Positions 1-13,229 of a stretch of DNA of 64,000 bases are shown in pieces; the stretch's first letter is position 1, and every line of letters starts with the position of its first letter. Both the position numbers and the translations under genes were made by a program. Origin of the DNA: Sitta carolinensis (Eukaryota > Chordata > Aves > Passeriformes > Sittidae); NCBI GenBank assembly GCA_032173965.1, contig JAVUNC010000004.1:63176501-63240500 (forward strand), read 5' to 3'. A model generated the notes under the pieces. The model was not told the origin of the DNA. It worked only from the letters and a program-made list of their open reading frames with translations, and made no database searches.

Positions 1-3000
1 TCCCTTTGGGGTCCTTATCCAGCATCATGAGAACTGCACTTGGAGAGGTTTCACAGTGCTGATACACTCCACAGAAAACGCTCCCAGTAGTGTTAGAGTT
101 GTTTGGAAACATAATACAGTTAAATTATTTGAACATCTTCAAGGGCTGGGGAAGCATCCTCACTGAGGGGATCTCAGTGGTTTGCAGCAGTAGTCCTTGC
201 TCTCCTGCTACCAAATAATCAGTAATCAAAATACTTGTGGTGTGATGCAGCAGCCATAATAATCAGGTTACCATTTTAGGGTTTGAGGATTTTTTAAACT
301 GTAGCAATTATTCTGATAAAACTGTTAAATTAGTCATATTGTGAAGTGAAAGTTTTGCATTACCAACTCAGCCTTCTTCCAGCATCTGTGATGCTGTTCT
401 GCTGTTCTTTGCTGCCAGATTGAGTGCAAATAGACAACATAGGATCAGCTAAAATCAGCTGGAGTGCAGCAGAGCATCCTTTAACAGCCTGTCTGCCTGC
501 CAGAAAAGCAGTCTTACAGTGGTGTCGGGGCTAGCACCATCACATGTTCATTCACAACTACAGACAAACTCCAGTGGAGCTGAGTGTTTGGTAACTGGTT
601 TTCCTGCAGCAAAGTTAAACTGAGATACTCCACTGACCAGGTGAGGCAGAAATGTCAGGGGCTTGGTTTAGTTTGGTTTAAATGGCTGCTGAATTGAAAT
701 ATGAGGCAGTGAGACGCTGCTGGCAGAGACTGCAGCTGTGGGAGGCTGTCACCTCCTCCTGGTTAAAGCACCTGCCTCTTGTAGTTCCCACTGCCACTTG
801 GTATTTTATCAAATTTGCAAAGTTTAAAGGTGTGGTATGCTCTTGCTGGCTTTTTATGATAATGCAGTTTTGATAAGGCTTTTGGGAGTTTTTTCTTTCT
901 TTTACAGATGCAGGAACACGCCAGTGGCAATATCGGATTACTTTTAATGTTTGTTAAACAGTAGCTTCAATTATTGGGATTTTTCCTCAGTGTTTGGTTG
1001 CCTGCTAGCTCATGAAAGAATGCTTTCTTCTTCTTTATTCATATCTGTAAAGCTGACACCTTTCTGTGTGATTTGTGTTGTGTGAAAAACATAAAATTTG
1101 AAATAGTAACTGAATCTATTTATAAATTAATAGGGTGTTGTGAACCAAGTTGGGTATTTTATTATCCACTGTTTGCTATGGCTTTTTTCTCTTCCAATAG
1201 CTATGAGAGTTAAATTTCCCAATATAAGGATGTTATGCTAAAACCAAAAAAGCCAGAATCCTTGCAAACTGGGAGGATTCATTCTTTGCTTTTTCATTTA
1301 GCAGTGGGAAACAAAGGCTGAATTGCTTTCCATCTCTGCAAATTCTGGGCCGTGCAGAGCACTGAGCAAGCCTTTGTGGCCTTTTGTGCCCTAAATGACA
1401 CAAGGATTCAGTCTATGTGGTGAATGGCTGGGACAGCTACTTACAGAGCCTGGTGCAACTGATGGCCACCCTCATTCCCAGTTTTATTTGCTGTGTCCAG
1501 CTCATATCATAACAGCTGACATATTGGATTGCACCAGATAAAGCCAGGAACTGGCTTATTTTGAAAAGAAAAAGTAAATTGGTTATCATTTTTATTGCAT
1601 ATCTGAAAAATGGAGGAATCCCCCCTCCTTTTCTCTATGTGTTTTTTAATGTCTTATCTTCTGGCTGAGCTTTTTCGGAGGTTTTGTTCATTTGGCTAAA
1701 ACAAGCCATGGTAATGTTGCAAAGCAAGGGAACTTCTCCATTTGGACAAAATCACTTCAGGTCTTGGATAAATAACAGCTCCTCTGGTGTGTGTTTCTCT
1801 GTGTTTTGCATTTCTTTCTCACTTTGCTACATGTTCCAGAGGATACAAGCCTCCCTGCCTGTCCTTTCCTGGATGGGCCGTGGAGGTCCAGTGCTTGGTC
1901 TCCTATGTCTTTTCATGCATCAATTTCAAGAGTGGTGTGGATGAAGGGAGGGATGAAGAAGAACTTGGAATATGATGGGTCAAAAGATGTTAATGTTGGG
2001 TAGTTGTAAAACACTTAAGTTAATCACTAACGTGAATATGAAGGTCTTCCTGAGTATCCTTGCTGAAAGAAAACACTTGGCTAGCCCGACTGTTCACTGT
2101 TAGGTGTGAACCTGAGCTTGCTGTTGCAAGGAGGTGCTGGTGGTGGACATTTCATTCCTCTCTGCCTGTGAGCAGACAAGAAGCCGTGTGTTGGTACTCA
2201 GGAGCACAGGGAAGAGGTGGTGAGGTTTTGGTATGGAGCTCGTTATCACCACTCAAGTACATCTCGAGGAGTGTGAAAAAATAGAGTTCAGAGACGTCTT
2301 TTGTGTAGTGTTTTTTGCAGTTGGGGCAAGGGAGCATCTGCTCTAGTTAAGGTGGTAGAGCAACGTAACTGCAAATCCACATGTGAAACAAATAAGGTTG
2401 GAAAGGCTGAGGATAGTGATTAATAGTTCACTGAATAGGTTCTTCAGTGCTTAATTTGATGAAAGCTTCTCGGGTTTATGGATGCTGGGTACAGTATATT
2501 TGCAGGTCTTACTGCAAGTTGCTTGTGAAGTCAAGAAATAGTTTTGAGTGCTGTAAGAAAAATCAGATCAGGTCATAGAGGAAACATGGTAAGGAGAATG
2601 TGAAACTCCACAGAAAGGGCATCCTGTAAAGGAAATGGTTATTAAAAGTCTGGTAGATTACAACAGATTTTTAGCCCTCTATTGTTTTACTGCCCTAATC
2701 CAATGACTCATCATTGACAAATGCCTGTGTTGCTTGATTTTCAAGATTTTTGAACCTCTGCTTGGGCACAGTTGTAGATCAGCTCTGCTTTTTTTCATCA
2801 ATACAGAGCCACATGCTCCATCCTGTGGACTGTGATACTTAAATGATATTTCAGAAAGAGTTCTGAAATACATCACTTCTCTCCTCCACTCTCAGTTGCC
2901 TGTGCAAACATCTCAGAGGTAAAGCAAACTTGCACTTTGCTGGCATTGGAGCTGGTAGCATATAAGTCTGGTTTATTCATACCTTGTAGTGTTAATAAAA

Positions 3001-5255
3001 AAAGACACGTTTGAAATAATCCCAAATGCCAATAGGCTTAGCGACATTTAAGCATGAACGATGCTGTCAGTCCATCCGCAAACAAAAGTGGTACGTCTTA
3101 ATTTGTCTAATTACGCTCTGACATGCAGGCCAGCTGCTGCTGTGAACAAAAGCAGTTGATCACACCATTTTATTAATTGCATATTAATTGCCACATTCAT
3201 GTTAACCATATGGGAGACAGTGGAGTAGAGTGAAGGCTACTTAGTGATGGAAAAGAGAAAATGAACTGGCAGAGTGGTGTCTGCAGAGGACAGATCTTAG
3301 AATGATAGGGTGCCTGGAGCTTGTTGATGCGACCTGATTTTTACAATAAATCTGTTGGGGTTTTTTTTCACCCCTCTAAATTACTGTATTTAAAAGTAAG
3401 AGGGATTTGAGTAGAAAAGATTGCGTCTTGCATGGTGACTGCATATTTGAGAAAATACTACTGTGCAAGTTGGTATTGAATTTGTTTGGTAATTTGCAGA
3501 AGGCAGCCCTGCTGGCACGTGGCTGTCTGCCTTTGTCTGCCTGCTGTGCCGATGGATGCACCTGCGCTGCCTGGAATCACTTCTTAGGAGCCAGGCTGGA
3601 AGATCCAAGAAGAGTATAAAACTTGCTGGGTTTTCTATTTTATGCAGTTTTGCTCCAAGTACATAGTCTTTTTAGATAATGGTAGTAAGTCTTGAATAGA
3701 ACAGGATTTCTTAGAGTGAAAAATAAAAACCTCGATATAGGTGGATTAACTGGTGTAAAATAACCTACAGCAAAAATCAAACAGTAGTGTTCTGGCCCAC
3801 TGTGTTTATCTGGCATCAGATTACCTAGTGGGATATTTAATTATATTTAATTTATCTTCTTGAAAGCAAAACTTGAGAAAATTACCCTCTACTCCATTTT
3901 TTTTTCTCTTACTTTTTGCTGTGTGGAGGCAGCAGCCACTCTCAGCAGATGCGCAGCAGTTCTGTCGGGCAGCAGGTGCAGGCTGGAGTAGACATGAAGT
4001 GATTTCTGTCCTGCCACCCCCAGACTGACATTATCACGGTCTGTAGAGCATCTCCTTCAGCAGGGCTCTGGGGGGGCTCTCCTGCCTCCGAGCAGCACTG
4101 TCCCACAGGCAGGTATGTGCAGTAGGGACAAGTTATATGATACGTGCAGAGAAAGCTTACTGGACTGGGAACTAAAAAAGTCCTCAAGGTCTACCTCGAG
4201 TTTATTTTCCCTGCCTTCCCCTTCATTTCTCTTTAGAAAGGAGAGCAAAGACCCATGTTACAATTTGTAAGCCAGAGGGGCAGCAGGTTTGGTAGGAGGA
4301 AGGCCCAAGGGCAGCTCTTTGCTTTCTTAGAAGAGAAGTAATGAGTTAATGGCAGATCAAATAGAAATATGTCCACTGTGAAAGGAAGCCCAGGACTGGA
4401 GCTGGAATCTACAGTGATGTAGAGAACTCTGTCTTGAAAGTCGATTAAATAGTTTTGCTTGGCCTTTCTGAAATGAGTATTTCAATGTTAAAGGCTTAGT
4501 CCCACCTCATTGCCAAAAGATGACTTTTTGCTTGCATTTCCTGTATCTCTCAGAAGAGCTGGGATTGAGAGAGGTTGGCTAGTTAGAAAGGGAGAGGGTC
4601 AGAGCCTTTGTTTTAATTAACGTATTGTTCCATAAAACCTCCCTAAAAAGCATTTTTCAGACTGTATTGGAAGGCATGAAAGGAGACACAAGGAGTTGTA
4701 CAGTTAAGAAATTGCTTATAAGCAATTGAGAGGTAGGTTGGATCTGATCTATTCTAAGAACACGCAGTACAAACCAAACAATAATGGTGACATTCTTATG
4801 CCTAAACAGAAATTGGGGCAGAGGAGTTGTTGTGGGGTTTTTTAATAAGAAAAATACTTTAGGTGGCTCATCACAATTGTGTCTCAATTGGTGCTGCAAT
4901 ACATGGCAGTGTGGAGTCTGGATTATAGAGGTAAAGCATGATTGGAAAAGCACAGCTTGAATTTTGGATTGCAAGCAGTGCCCTGCCGTTAGAGCAGTTA
5001 CAGAAACAATGCTTGACGTGTGAGCTGACCAGTTTTGACTTGGAGTCATTGGAAGAGAATAAATGTGAAACCCCACAATGCCACCTCTCCAGTCCCAGCA
5101 TAAGGGTATTTAATTAGCCTCCCATGTCCTCTCTACTCAGACAGGCAGGCTGGGGCCTGACAGTTGTTAATTTAAATTCCCCAGCGCACTGCTTGTGGCT
5201 GTTAGGCTGCAGCTCCTGGAATTTGCTTGGAAACTGTATCTCAGTGTACTGGGGA
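1..5255. other. non-coding DNA, 5' part of upstream region
   Basis: No convincing exon is seen: open frames are short, have no family similarity and no good splice context. Simple AT-rich text predominates. Either this is intron of a longer NHSL1 transcript or 5' flank. A possible conserved element near 3000-3210 is described separately. Confidence 0.5.
3000..3215. promoter_or_regulatory. candidate conserved non-coding element (homeodomain/SOX-like sites)
   Basis: The stretch contains two AACAAAAG SOX-type cores (near 3080 and 3145) and a cluster of TTAATTG-like homeodomain sites around 3170-3192, including a repeated ATTAATTGC. TTAACCATATG follows. The composition looks like vertebrate developmental enhancers, but conservation cannot be tested here. 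Confidence 0.25.
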
Positions 5256-5342
5256 CATTTGCAAGTTTCTTGTATCTTCTGCATCGACACCAGCTGAGCA
5301 TGAACTGGTGTCACTGGAGAAGATACAAGAAACTTGCAAATG
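5256..5342. repeat. long inverted repeat / pre-miRNA-sized hairpin (perfect 25-bp stem)
   Basis: The left arm 5256-5280 is the exact reverse complement of 5318-5342 (25/25). Inside it a second perfect 8-bp stem pairs 5286-5293 (GACACCAG) with 5305-5312 (CTGGTGTC), leaving an 11-nt loop and a 5x5 internal loop. Total length is 87 nt. It could be a microRNA precursor or a quasi-palindrome made by template switching. No known miRNA is recognised. Confidence 0.8.
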
Positions 5343-8159
5343 CTGCGGTTGAAAGACAAGTTATCTGTCTGTGGTACCTTTCCCATGGCAATGCTCAGCT
5401 AGTCACTCTGTGTGGGGTCAGTGGTCATGTGCTGCTCATCCCAAAAGTCTGATCCCCTGTCTGATTTCTGATTTGAGCCACAATGACTATGGGGCAACTT
5501 TTCCTCCTCTGGTTTAGTGCTGTTGTTTGTTCATTGTCCTTTATGTGGTTTGACAAGGAATTTAGGAACAGCGAAGTTTCCCACACAAGGGTTGCAGAGC
5601 ACATTTGTCGTTGCCCAGAGGCATCAACAGAAGTTTATAAAACAATTTCTGTGCAGTTTTGTGATGTGTTCCAGGAAGGGCGAATTAAACTTGGGGCTGG
5701 GTAACATCTCCAAAGCAGGTTTGGCACACCTTCTAACTGAATGATCCCTCATAGATTTTCTCAGTGTCTTTTAAACAACCTGGCCCTTCTTCTGTTTGTC
5801 AGATGTTTGCCACGAACACAGTGCTATGGCTAGACCAGGAACAGTGGGCTGCTCTTTGGGGGGAACAAGCAGGTCCCCAAGCAGATGCTGATGGCAATGT
5901 TAGAGTAAAAATTAATAACATCAAAGGAAAAGACACTCCTTTATGTCCAGTAGCTGAAGGTGAGCACAGGTTTTCTCCTGGGTGTGATGCTAACCTGTTC
6001 CTGATAGGTTTAATTAATCCAAAGAGAAGAAAGATGCTGATTACCCTGATTTAAAAAGGGGTATTTTCAAAGCCTTATAAGAATGAAGAATTGAAGACTG
6101 AAAGCAGGAGGGGAGAGAATCTGGATTTTTAAAAATTTTGTGGATTACATTTTGATGAAGAAGATGGTGATTCTTGTTGTTTGCCTATTGCCCACACATA
6201 TTTATAGAAATGGTTGCCACAATAAATACACAATAGTGTGCTCAGTAGTGCTTTCTGAGGATGCTTGGTGGCAGGGCACCTTTATCACTTTAGCATCACT
6301 TAAACTGTTAGGTGCTTTTTGCTAGCTACCCAAAGAGACACAACTATTATTCAGTAGTCAGTGCTGATCCACCATGGCATGTTGTGAGGTTTGGGCCTCT
6401 AGATTGTGTATGATTAATATCAGATCTCTGAAACTTTTAACCAAACTAGTGCTAATAAAATTTTAGGTTGGTATTCACATTATAAATTTTGAAAGTTCAA
6501 CCGTCTAGCAGTATTACTCCTTTCATTTGGTTTTACTGAGGACGTTTGATAAAAAGATGCTGGCCACACAAACATCTTAAAAATCGTTTCTAAAATCTGT
6601 TCGTATTTGATCATGTCAGAGATCCATATGCCCATGGCCAGCCAAAGACATTCTCTGGCGATTCTGTGGTACAGATGTTGGTGCAGTTTCCCAAAGGTTG
6701 CTGAATCCTGCAGTAGCATGATAATTAGGTCACTGATACAGGAACTCATTGCCTTACTTTAGTTCGCAGACTTTTATTTCAGGCAGATGTGTCTTTAATT
6801 GGAACACACACAGGTTTTTAGTTTTGTCAAAAATCTTTGGGCTCTAGGAGCAATAGAAAATGTCCATTTATTATTTGTGAGCCTTTGCTTTTACTCATCA
6901 TTTTAGTATTGTGTTGTGCCAATAACATTTTTCAGGTAAAGCTTTTGAAAGTTTCTGATGAACACAAGTTTTTTTTCAAATTGCTGTGGAAGACAGTAAA
7001 TGGGTGCTTGATTCTTGATTTTGGCATGAGCAGTTGTATGACTTTATGCAGATTGGTATTTTCCAAGGAGCTTAACTTTTTTCATTTATAGGTTGTAAAA
7101 GTTCTTAGGAAACTAGAGAATGTACTTGCCTAATTTTAAGAGAGCCTCCAAGGTTCAATGAGACCCACCCAGAATTTACTGAGAGTCAGCAGAAAGACAA
7201 AAAAGAATTTGTAACCCCTTATATCAGGATAATCCATATATAAATAAAAGTATGCCAAAGAGCAGTGTTGGGCAGGGAGGCCAAGATAGGCTACAAAAAT
7301 TCTTTCTGTGACCTTTAAATAAGTGAAATGAGTAGGAAGCATGTCCCTTTCAGGACACCCATAAGGAGAATGCAGACTGAGATTAGTTGAAGATGTCTGT
7401 TGGATATTAGTGTGGATGCCCAAGAGCACAGCTGCCAAAGATGGAATTACAGGGAGATTGTTTGGGACAGAAGTTCAGAAATGGAATTTTTGCAGTCTGG
7501 TTTTGTTGGGTTTGCTCCTTGTCCTACAGGATGATTCTAATGAGAAGACTTGCAATCTTGTCTGCCTGATATTTTTCCATCACTAATTCAGAAGAGAAGG
7601 ATCTTCTCTGTCCTACATTATTAGGGCACATAAGAGTCAAGATTTTGTAGACTAATTTTCTGTTTGATCAATTCTTTAGGATAAGCCATAGTCCAGGAGC
7701 ATTCAGGTGGATTTGGAATTTAAATTGAGAATATTTCCTGGTGACATCCTAAAACGGTATTATTCCCTAGGGAATGAGAAAAGTTCTCCTCTGGGAGCTG
7801 AAGTAGCCATAGCTCTGGGGTTCAGAAATGGCCAAAGAAAAAAGGATTGTGCCCTGGAAGTTAAAATAAAACAAAATTGGACATTCACAAAACGTTTTCT
7901 GTTCTCTTGACTGCCATTACTGTGTGGGGAGATGCTCTAACCAAAAGAAACTGCTGCTTTGTCTGCAGGCAGCCCTGCCCAAATGCTGCCTTTTCTCTCA
8001 GCCGATGTGTTTGCATGATAGAGGATCCTGTTGGAAAGATGTTTTGAATTGTTAAAGGAATGAATTAGCTTTATTGTGCTGTGACCTAAATAGGATCATC
8101 AGATCAATCAGTCTGCTGCTTTTCTGTCCTCTCTGGCTTAGGTTGCGTTGCTTCTTCTC
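5343..8159. other. non-coding AT-rich stretch
   Basis: No gene or clear repeat is recognised. Open frames here are short and lack splice signals and family similarity. Confidence 0.45.
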
Positions 8160-8630
8160 ATCTTGCTCCCTCTTCCCTGTGCCCCCGCCGGGCAGCCCCT
8201 TTCCCAGAGCCTGCAGGCAGAATCCTTTATGCTGTTGGATAAAGGCGGGCACAGCCGGGCCCCTCTTTTCAAGCAGTACCTGCCCGCCATCGCCTGCACC
8301 GGCCCGGCTCAGCCCCGGCTGCCCTGCCCTGGCCCATGGGTCCTCCTCGCTCTGTGGTTATGGTGGCTGTAGGATAAAATGATTGTTCTCCTTTGTTCCC
8401 TCTCCCCTGTGCATCCTCCTCCTGATCGCAGGTTGAATGAATTGCGATTGCTCGGTAGCCGGGGCACTATCGCGCTCCCCCAAGGCTGGGTTGCCCTGAA
8501 AGAGTCCATTGTGAGCGAGGGGAGCTGCGGCTGGAGCGAGCTGGATGCGGAGCCGCCGGGCAGCGAGCGCTTTTGTTCTTCTGAGAGATGCCGGGAGAGG
8601 GCCAGCCGGGATGGGGTCTCAGGGAGGGAG
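8160..8630. promoter_or_regulatory. GC- and CpG-rich patch, possible alternative promoter or first exon
   Basis: Two CpG-dense blocks (about 8180-8330 and 8425-8620) stand out from AT-rich surroundings. They lie 5.4 kb upstream of the recognised first coding exon. A donor-like CT|GTAAGG occurs at 8670. No ORF joins the exon-2 phase convincingly, so a non-coding first exon or an enhancer is as likely as a coding one. Confidence 0.3.
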
Positions 8631-8745
8631 AAACCCGTTCTGACCATAAATTACTGACTCCTGTGCTCTGTAAGGAGTCCATTTAGGCACCAGCAAATGG
8701 TTAACACCATGGGTGAAGGTGGCCAGAACAGCCGCAAAGCTAGGA

Positions 8746-8811
8746 CACGAGTTTTGAAAATACTTGAGGCATTTGGGGTGCACGAGTTTTGAAAATGCTA
8801 GAGGCATTTGG
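8746..8811. repeat. two-copy tandem duplication, 35-bp unit
   Basis: The text CACGAGTTTTGAAAAT...GAGGCATTTGG occurs at 8746-8776 and again at 8781-8811, with two mismatches and a 35-bp period. A simple local duplication is the easiest explanation. Confidence 0.8.
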
Positions 8812-11800
8812 CCTCTCTGATGTTTCTTCCTGATGGAAGTCTCACCTGGAAGTAAAAGTGCAGCTTTCAAGGCTGTGTGGTCTTGGTCTGAGGCAGGCAG
8901 GAGCCTTGTGTTATAAATACATATTTTGGTGTTGGCTTTTCGCAAATATTGGAATGAATGTTATAAGTATGATGGTTTTTCTGTAGTTTTTTATTATTCA
9001 GTTTTAACTGCCTGAATAGATGTATAAGGTTGTGGGTTTTTGCTGTAGTTTGGAATTTAGGTGTAGTGTGTTTCAGCTGCCTGAATAGAGAACTTCTGAA
9101 AGAGGCCCAAGTGACTCTCAGCATTCACCGCTTGTGAAAAAAGGGACCAAAGCCCAAATCAAAAAGATGATAAGAACTGAATAAAAGTGGGATTATGCTT
9201 GATGGACCCAAGGAGTGGCCATGCAGAGCAGTTCCTGGAAAAGTGAATGTGCGTAAGTCCATGCCTGAAGAACAGGATAACAAGGGGTGGCTCCAAGACA
9301 CCGGTGTGCTCTTGGCAGCGTGCCAAGGCACCCAGCCAGCCGTTTAACTTTTGCTTTATTTTATTTCTCTTATTGTCTCTATTAAACGTTTTTAAATTTT
9401 ACCAGGAAAGTGAACCTCATTTTTCACACTTGTGACCTGCAGGAAGGAGTTTAGTAGCCCTCCTCAGTTTCAGATGCCCGGGTGCTCTGTGCAAGCCTGG
9501 GGAGGGGGTGCATGGGGATCTCTTCCATAGCTGCACCCTGCTGGACCCCACAGCTGCTCAGAGTGGGTGGGTGGGGGTGGCAGGGAGCAATCCCGAGCAT
9601 GTCCTACACAGACACATTCCTGCAGACGTGCTGCAAACTGCCCTCCAACAGCTTCTTCCCTGCGAGCTGCTGTAGGATGGCACAGTGGAAACTTATTAGA
9701 GCAACCGAGTGACGTGTCTGTAAAAGCAAAGGCATCGATTTAATTGTTTTGAGTACATCAGCTTGCCAGCATTTCCACTTTCCCTTTTGTGCGTTGAACA
9801 GAGACTCACTGGAAGAGCTCTCACAATATAGTTAGTCCCCAGCTCAGTTGGATGGTTTAACGTTTTCTTTCCTCTTAAGATGTGGTAAATGCTACACGAT
9901 TGTTTAATGGAGGATTTTTCCATTGTCCAGATAAAGTTGCTAGGGCCTGCAACTTGAAGTTTGGGTTTTGAGATGATGGGACATTATAGTAATTTGATGC
10001 ATCATTCCCTTAATGAACTTGATATATCATGTGTTGGGCTTACCTCTCCTTCATGAAAATAAAGTGGTGAAATTTGTTTTAAATTGTGGGAGGGAGCTGG
10101 AAAGCATTGCTTTAGTTATTCTTGTGTTTTGGGGGTTGTTTTAAACTTAAACATTTCCTAAATTTTGTACTGCATATATGCACAGGCTGGAGATTAGGAA
10201 GAGAGTGCTGATTCTCCCTGATTCCAGTGTCCCTGTGGACAGCTGCCCCTGGGGCTGCTGCCGGGCAGGGCAGCCTCTCTGGCTGTGCTTACGAACAACC
10301 CATGAACTCCACTTTTCAACATTTGCCTTTGTATAACGCCTCAGCTTTTTCCGTGGATTTTGTGCATTGGTGCTAAGGTTCAGGGCAATGGGTTGTGAAT
10401 GGGGGCTAGACACAAGAGCCCCTGTCCCCCAGGGGCTGGCTGGAAATACTTTCGTGGAAGCTGAATATTTCCAGATTGTTTCACAGGCGCCGATGTTTTA
10501 TGCTGCTGTGAATGTGGAGGGGTGGCTGTCCCAGATGGCTGTCGTGGAGCAGGTCAGCTGGAAAGCCCCTCTAAAGAGGGGATAGGGCAGGGAGGGGAGT
10601 GGAGGAATGGCTACAGCATTTCAGGCATGCCATATGCAAGCAGCCTCTCCTCTTCTGCATGTATGTGGCCTCTACTAGAAAATTAGAATCGGTTTAACCA
10701 CTCAGGGATTAAAAACTATTATAGTTGAACTAAAAAAAGCATTTTGCTAATGAGTTCATTACACAGTTGTGATTTTGAGGATGCTGTTTGACAGTGCAAC
10801 TTGGGTCTCTCAGTTTCTTTGCTCCAGTCCCTGACTGTTCAGGAAGAAGATTCTCCCGAGCCAAACTTTGTGACCAATGCCATCCAGTATGAAGTGAAAA
10901 TTAGCATTTACTGAATGTCTTCTCCATGTTTTCTGTATTCTTGTGAGATTCCTGATTCCTCTGTATTTCTGTGATCCTTGGGTGGCAGCAAGTGTGATCC
11001 CTTCTTAAGGATGTGGTAGCTCAGGGAGTGGGTTAATATTAACTTGTCCAAGGTGGAGTAGCAAGTGTGTCACAGAGCAAGGTCTCTCCAGTCTGCTACT
11101 TGTCTCTGAGTCATTTGCATGTAAAGAACTGATATCACAGTGTGCACACCTACTGTTCATTCTGGGTTTATCCAGCTTTAACAAGCTTTTAAATTTTATT
11201 CTGTCAAGTTAATTTTAGGTGGGGTTTTTTTTTCTTGTTGTTTGGTGGGGATTTTATGACTTTGCTGGATTGGCAATGTTTGAGGCTGAAGTCCTTTATC
11301 TGTTTGCGTAGTGGGTACAATATTAATTTTCTCAAACTGCCCCATCTTTTCCTTCTCTTCCAATGTAGGGAGTCTAAGTACAGAGGAGCACAGGCATTTC
11401 ATACTCTTAAGTTCTCAGAGAATTGCTATTAGATGACAGTTTCTTGAGACAGGAAAAGCGTTTGCAAAAAGCTGGGCTGAGACAATGTGATCAATTTTAT
11501 TGAAGTCATTGGGTTTGTCTCAGGTGGGGAAAAGGTTTTGTTTGTTGTGGGACTAGTGCAGACTTCAGAGGTGCAGATAGGAGAAGCCAGACTGTGTTTC
11601 CTTTGGGGTAGTCCCTCGTGATAGCCATTTTTGATGTCTGACCTCTTTAACAGCATGACCTGAGGGTAGGTGGAAGCAAGGTCGGGGTGAGGAGGGGGAT
11701 GAAAGGCAGACATCAGTTTAGGTACTGTTTGTTGCTGGGTTTGAATGTGTGCCTCTTTGCTGGGATCAGGGGTAGAGGACAGTGGTCAAGTGCTTGTTCT

Positions 11801-13229
11801 CAGGCAGGAGAAATGCTCCAGGGTGGGTTGAGGATCCAATAACAAAAGGCACCCGGGGTGAAATGAAAAGGATTCCAAGCCGCCCAAAGTACCCAGGATT
11901 ATGTTGATTCACAGTGGCTTGACCATGAAAAGGTAACAAATTCTTGCTTCCCAGGGCTTTCAAGGCTCTTTTGAGGTTCTATAAAGACCTTTGGAAGATA
12001 CTGTCTCCCTTCCAGCAGCCCAGACTCCCATCATTTTATAGCTTGAAACTGTGTCCTTTCTTTCCCTGTGCTCCCCCTCCTACATGCTATGGAAGAGGCA
12101 CGTGTAGGAAGAGGCAATTCCTACATCCTAAACAAGATTGACAGCTCACTAGAAAAGGAGTCACCATCTCCTTGGTTTGCTTTCAGAAGGCAATGTATCT
12201 GGAGTTAGATATGGAATCGCTCTAAACTCACTTCCAGTGTGTGTCCAGCAAGCACACATTTTATGGTGTGTGGATGTATAGGTAATGGCAAATGTTCAAT
12301 GGGGTATTGCTGTGTATTTAATTCAAAACCAGCACTAAACAGTTACCTTGTTATCAGAGTTTGATGCCAGAGTAATTTTTTGTGTAAGGTACTTGATGGA
12401 AATCAATGCAAAAAGCAAAGGTGCCTTCCTTGCCGTTGCTGCCATGGCACCATGGTCTTTTGTCCCTTTGGCAGAGCTGAGCCAGTCACAATGCCTCTTG
12501 GAACAGCAGCTGCTGGAGAGACCTGCTGCTCATGGTAGTTTTGATGTCAAGCCCACGTTGCAATTGCAGAATCTCTGCATTTGGGAAATACTGATAACAT
12601 GTTGATGGTACTGTGTTCAGACAATGAAGAACAGATTTCGTTTACAGTCTGTTCTTCGCAGTGCTGTGTCTCAAGTGATTGGTGAAACTTCGGAGTTCCT
12701 GTGGAGCATCTGCTTTTTACATGCTGTGCTGCAGAGGCTGGATCCTGCTGCAGGAGGTCAGCCTGAGCCCCCCGCTGATGGCATTTTTCTTTTTTCCTGA
12801 GGAAAAAAAATCCTTTTCATTGTTAACCCGAGGGGGTTTCCTAAGCTTGCTTTGTGAGGGAGGGCTTGCTTCTTGAGCCTGAACATTGTGCTAAGGGCAT
12901 GCCCTGCTGAGCACATTCATTTGGTGCTTAGAATTTTCTCTTTAACTTCTGCAAAATTGTGGTTCACTGCTAGAAAGGATGGCTGTGGACCTCTGTACAG
13001 ATACATTTTTTTAAGACATGAGGATATAATGTGCATCTCAAAAAGCTGGGCTATTTCATCTCCATGCACAAGTTTCGTTTGATGAATAACAGAATCTCTA
13101 TTAGCCAGAAATAACTCGATTTTGTTTTCCATGTATCTGGTCTGAGATGACGCTAATGAGAATAAATTAGGAGTGTAACTGAATAAAATTCAATATGTAG
13201 AATTAGTGTGCTGATGTCTCAGGCAACGG
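8812..13229. other. non-coding stretch before the promoter-like segment
   Basis: No gene is recognised apart from the duplication at its left end. A short inverted repeat pairs 12626-12635 with 12648-12657 (10 bp). Confidence 0.4.
8985..9092. repeat. degenerate tandem duplication sharing CTGCCTGAATAGA
   Basis: TTTTTCTGTAGTTT...CTGCCTGAATAGA near 8986-9022 is followed by TTTTTGCTGTAGTTT...CTGCCTGAATAGA near 9037-9090. The two copies are diverged and differ in length. Confidence 0.5.
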
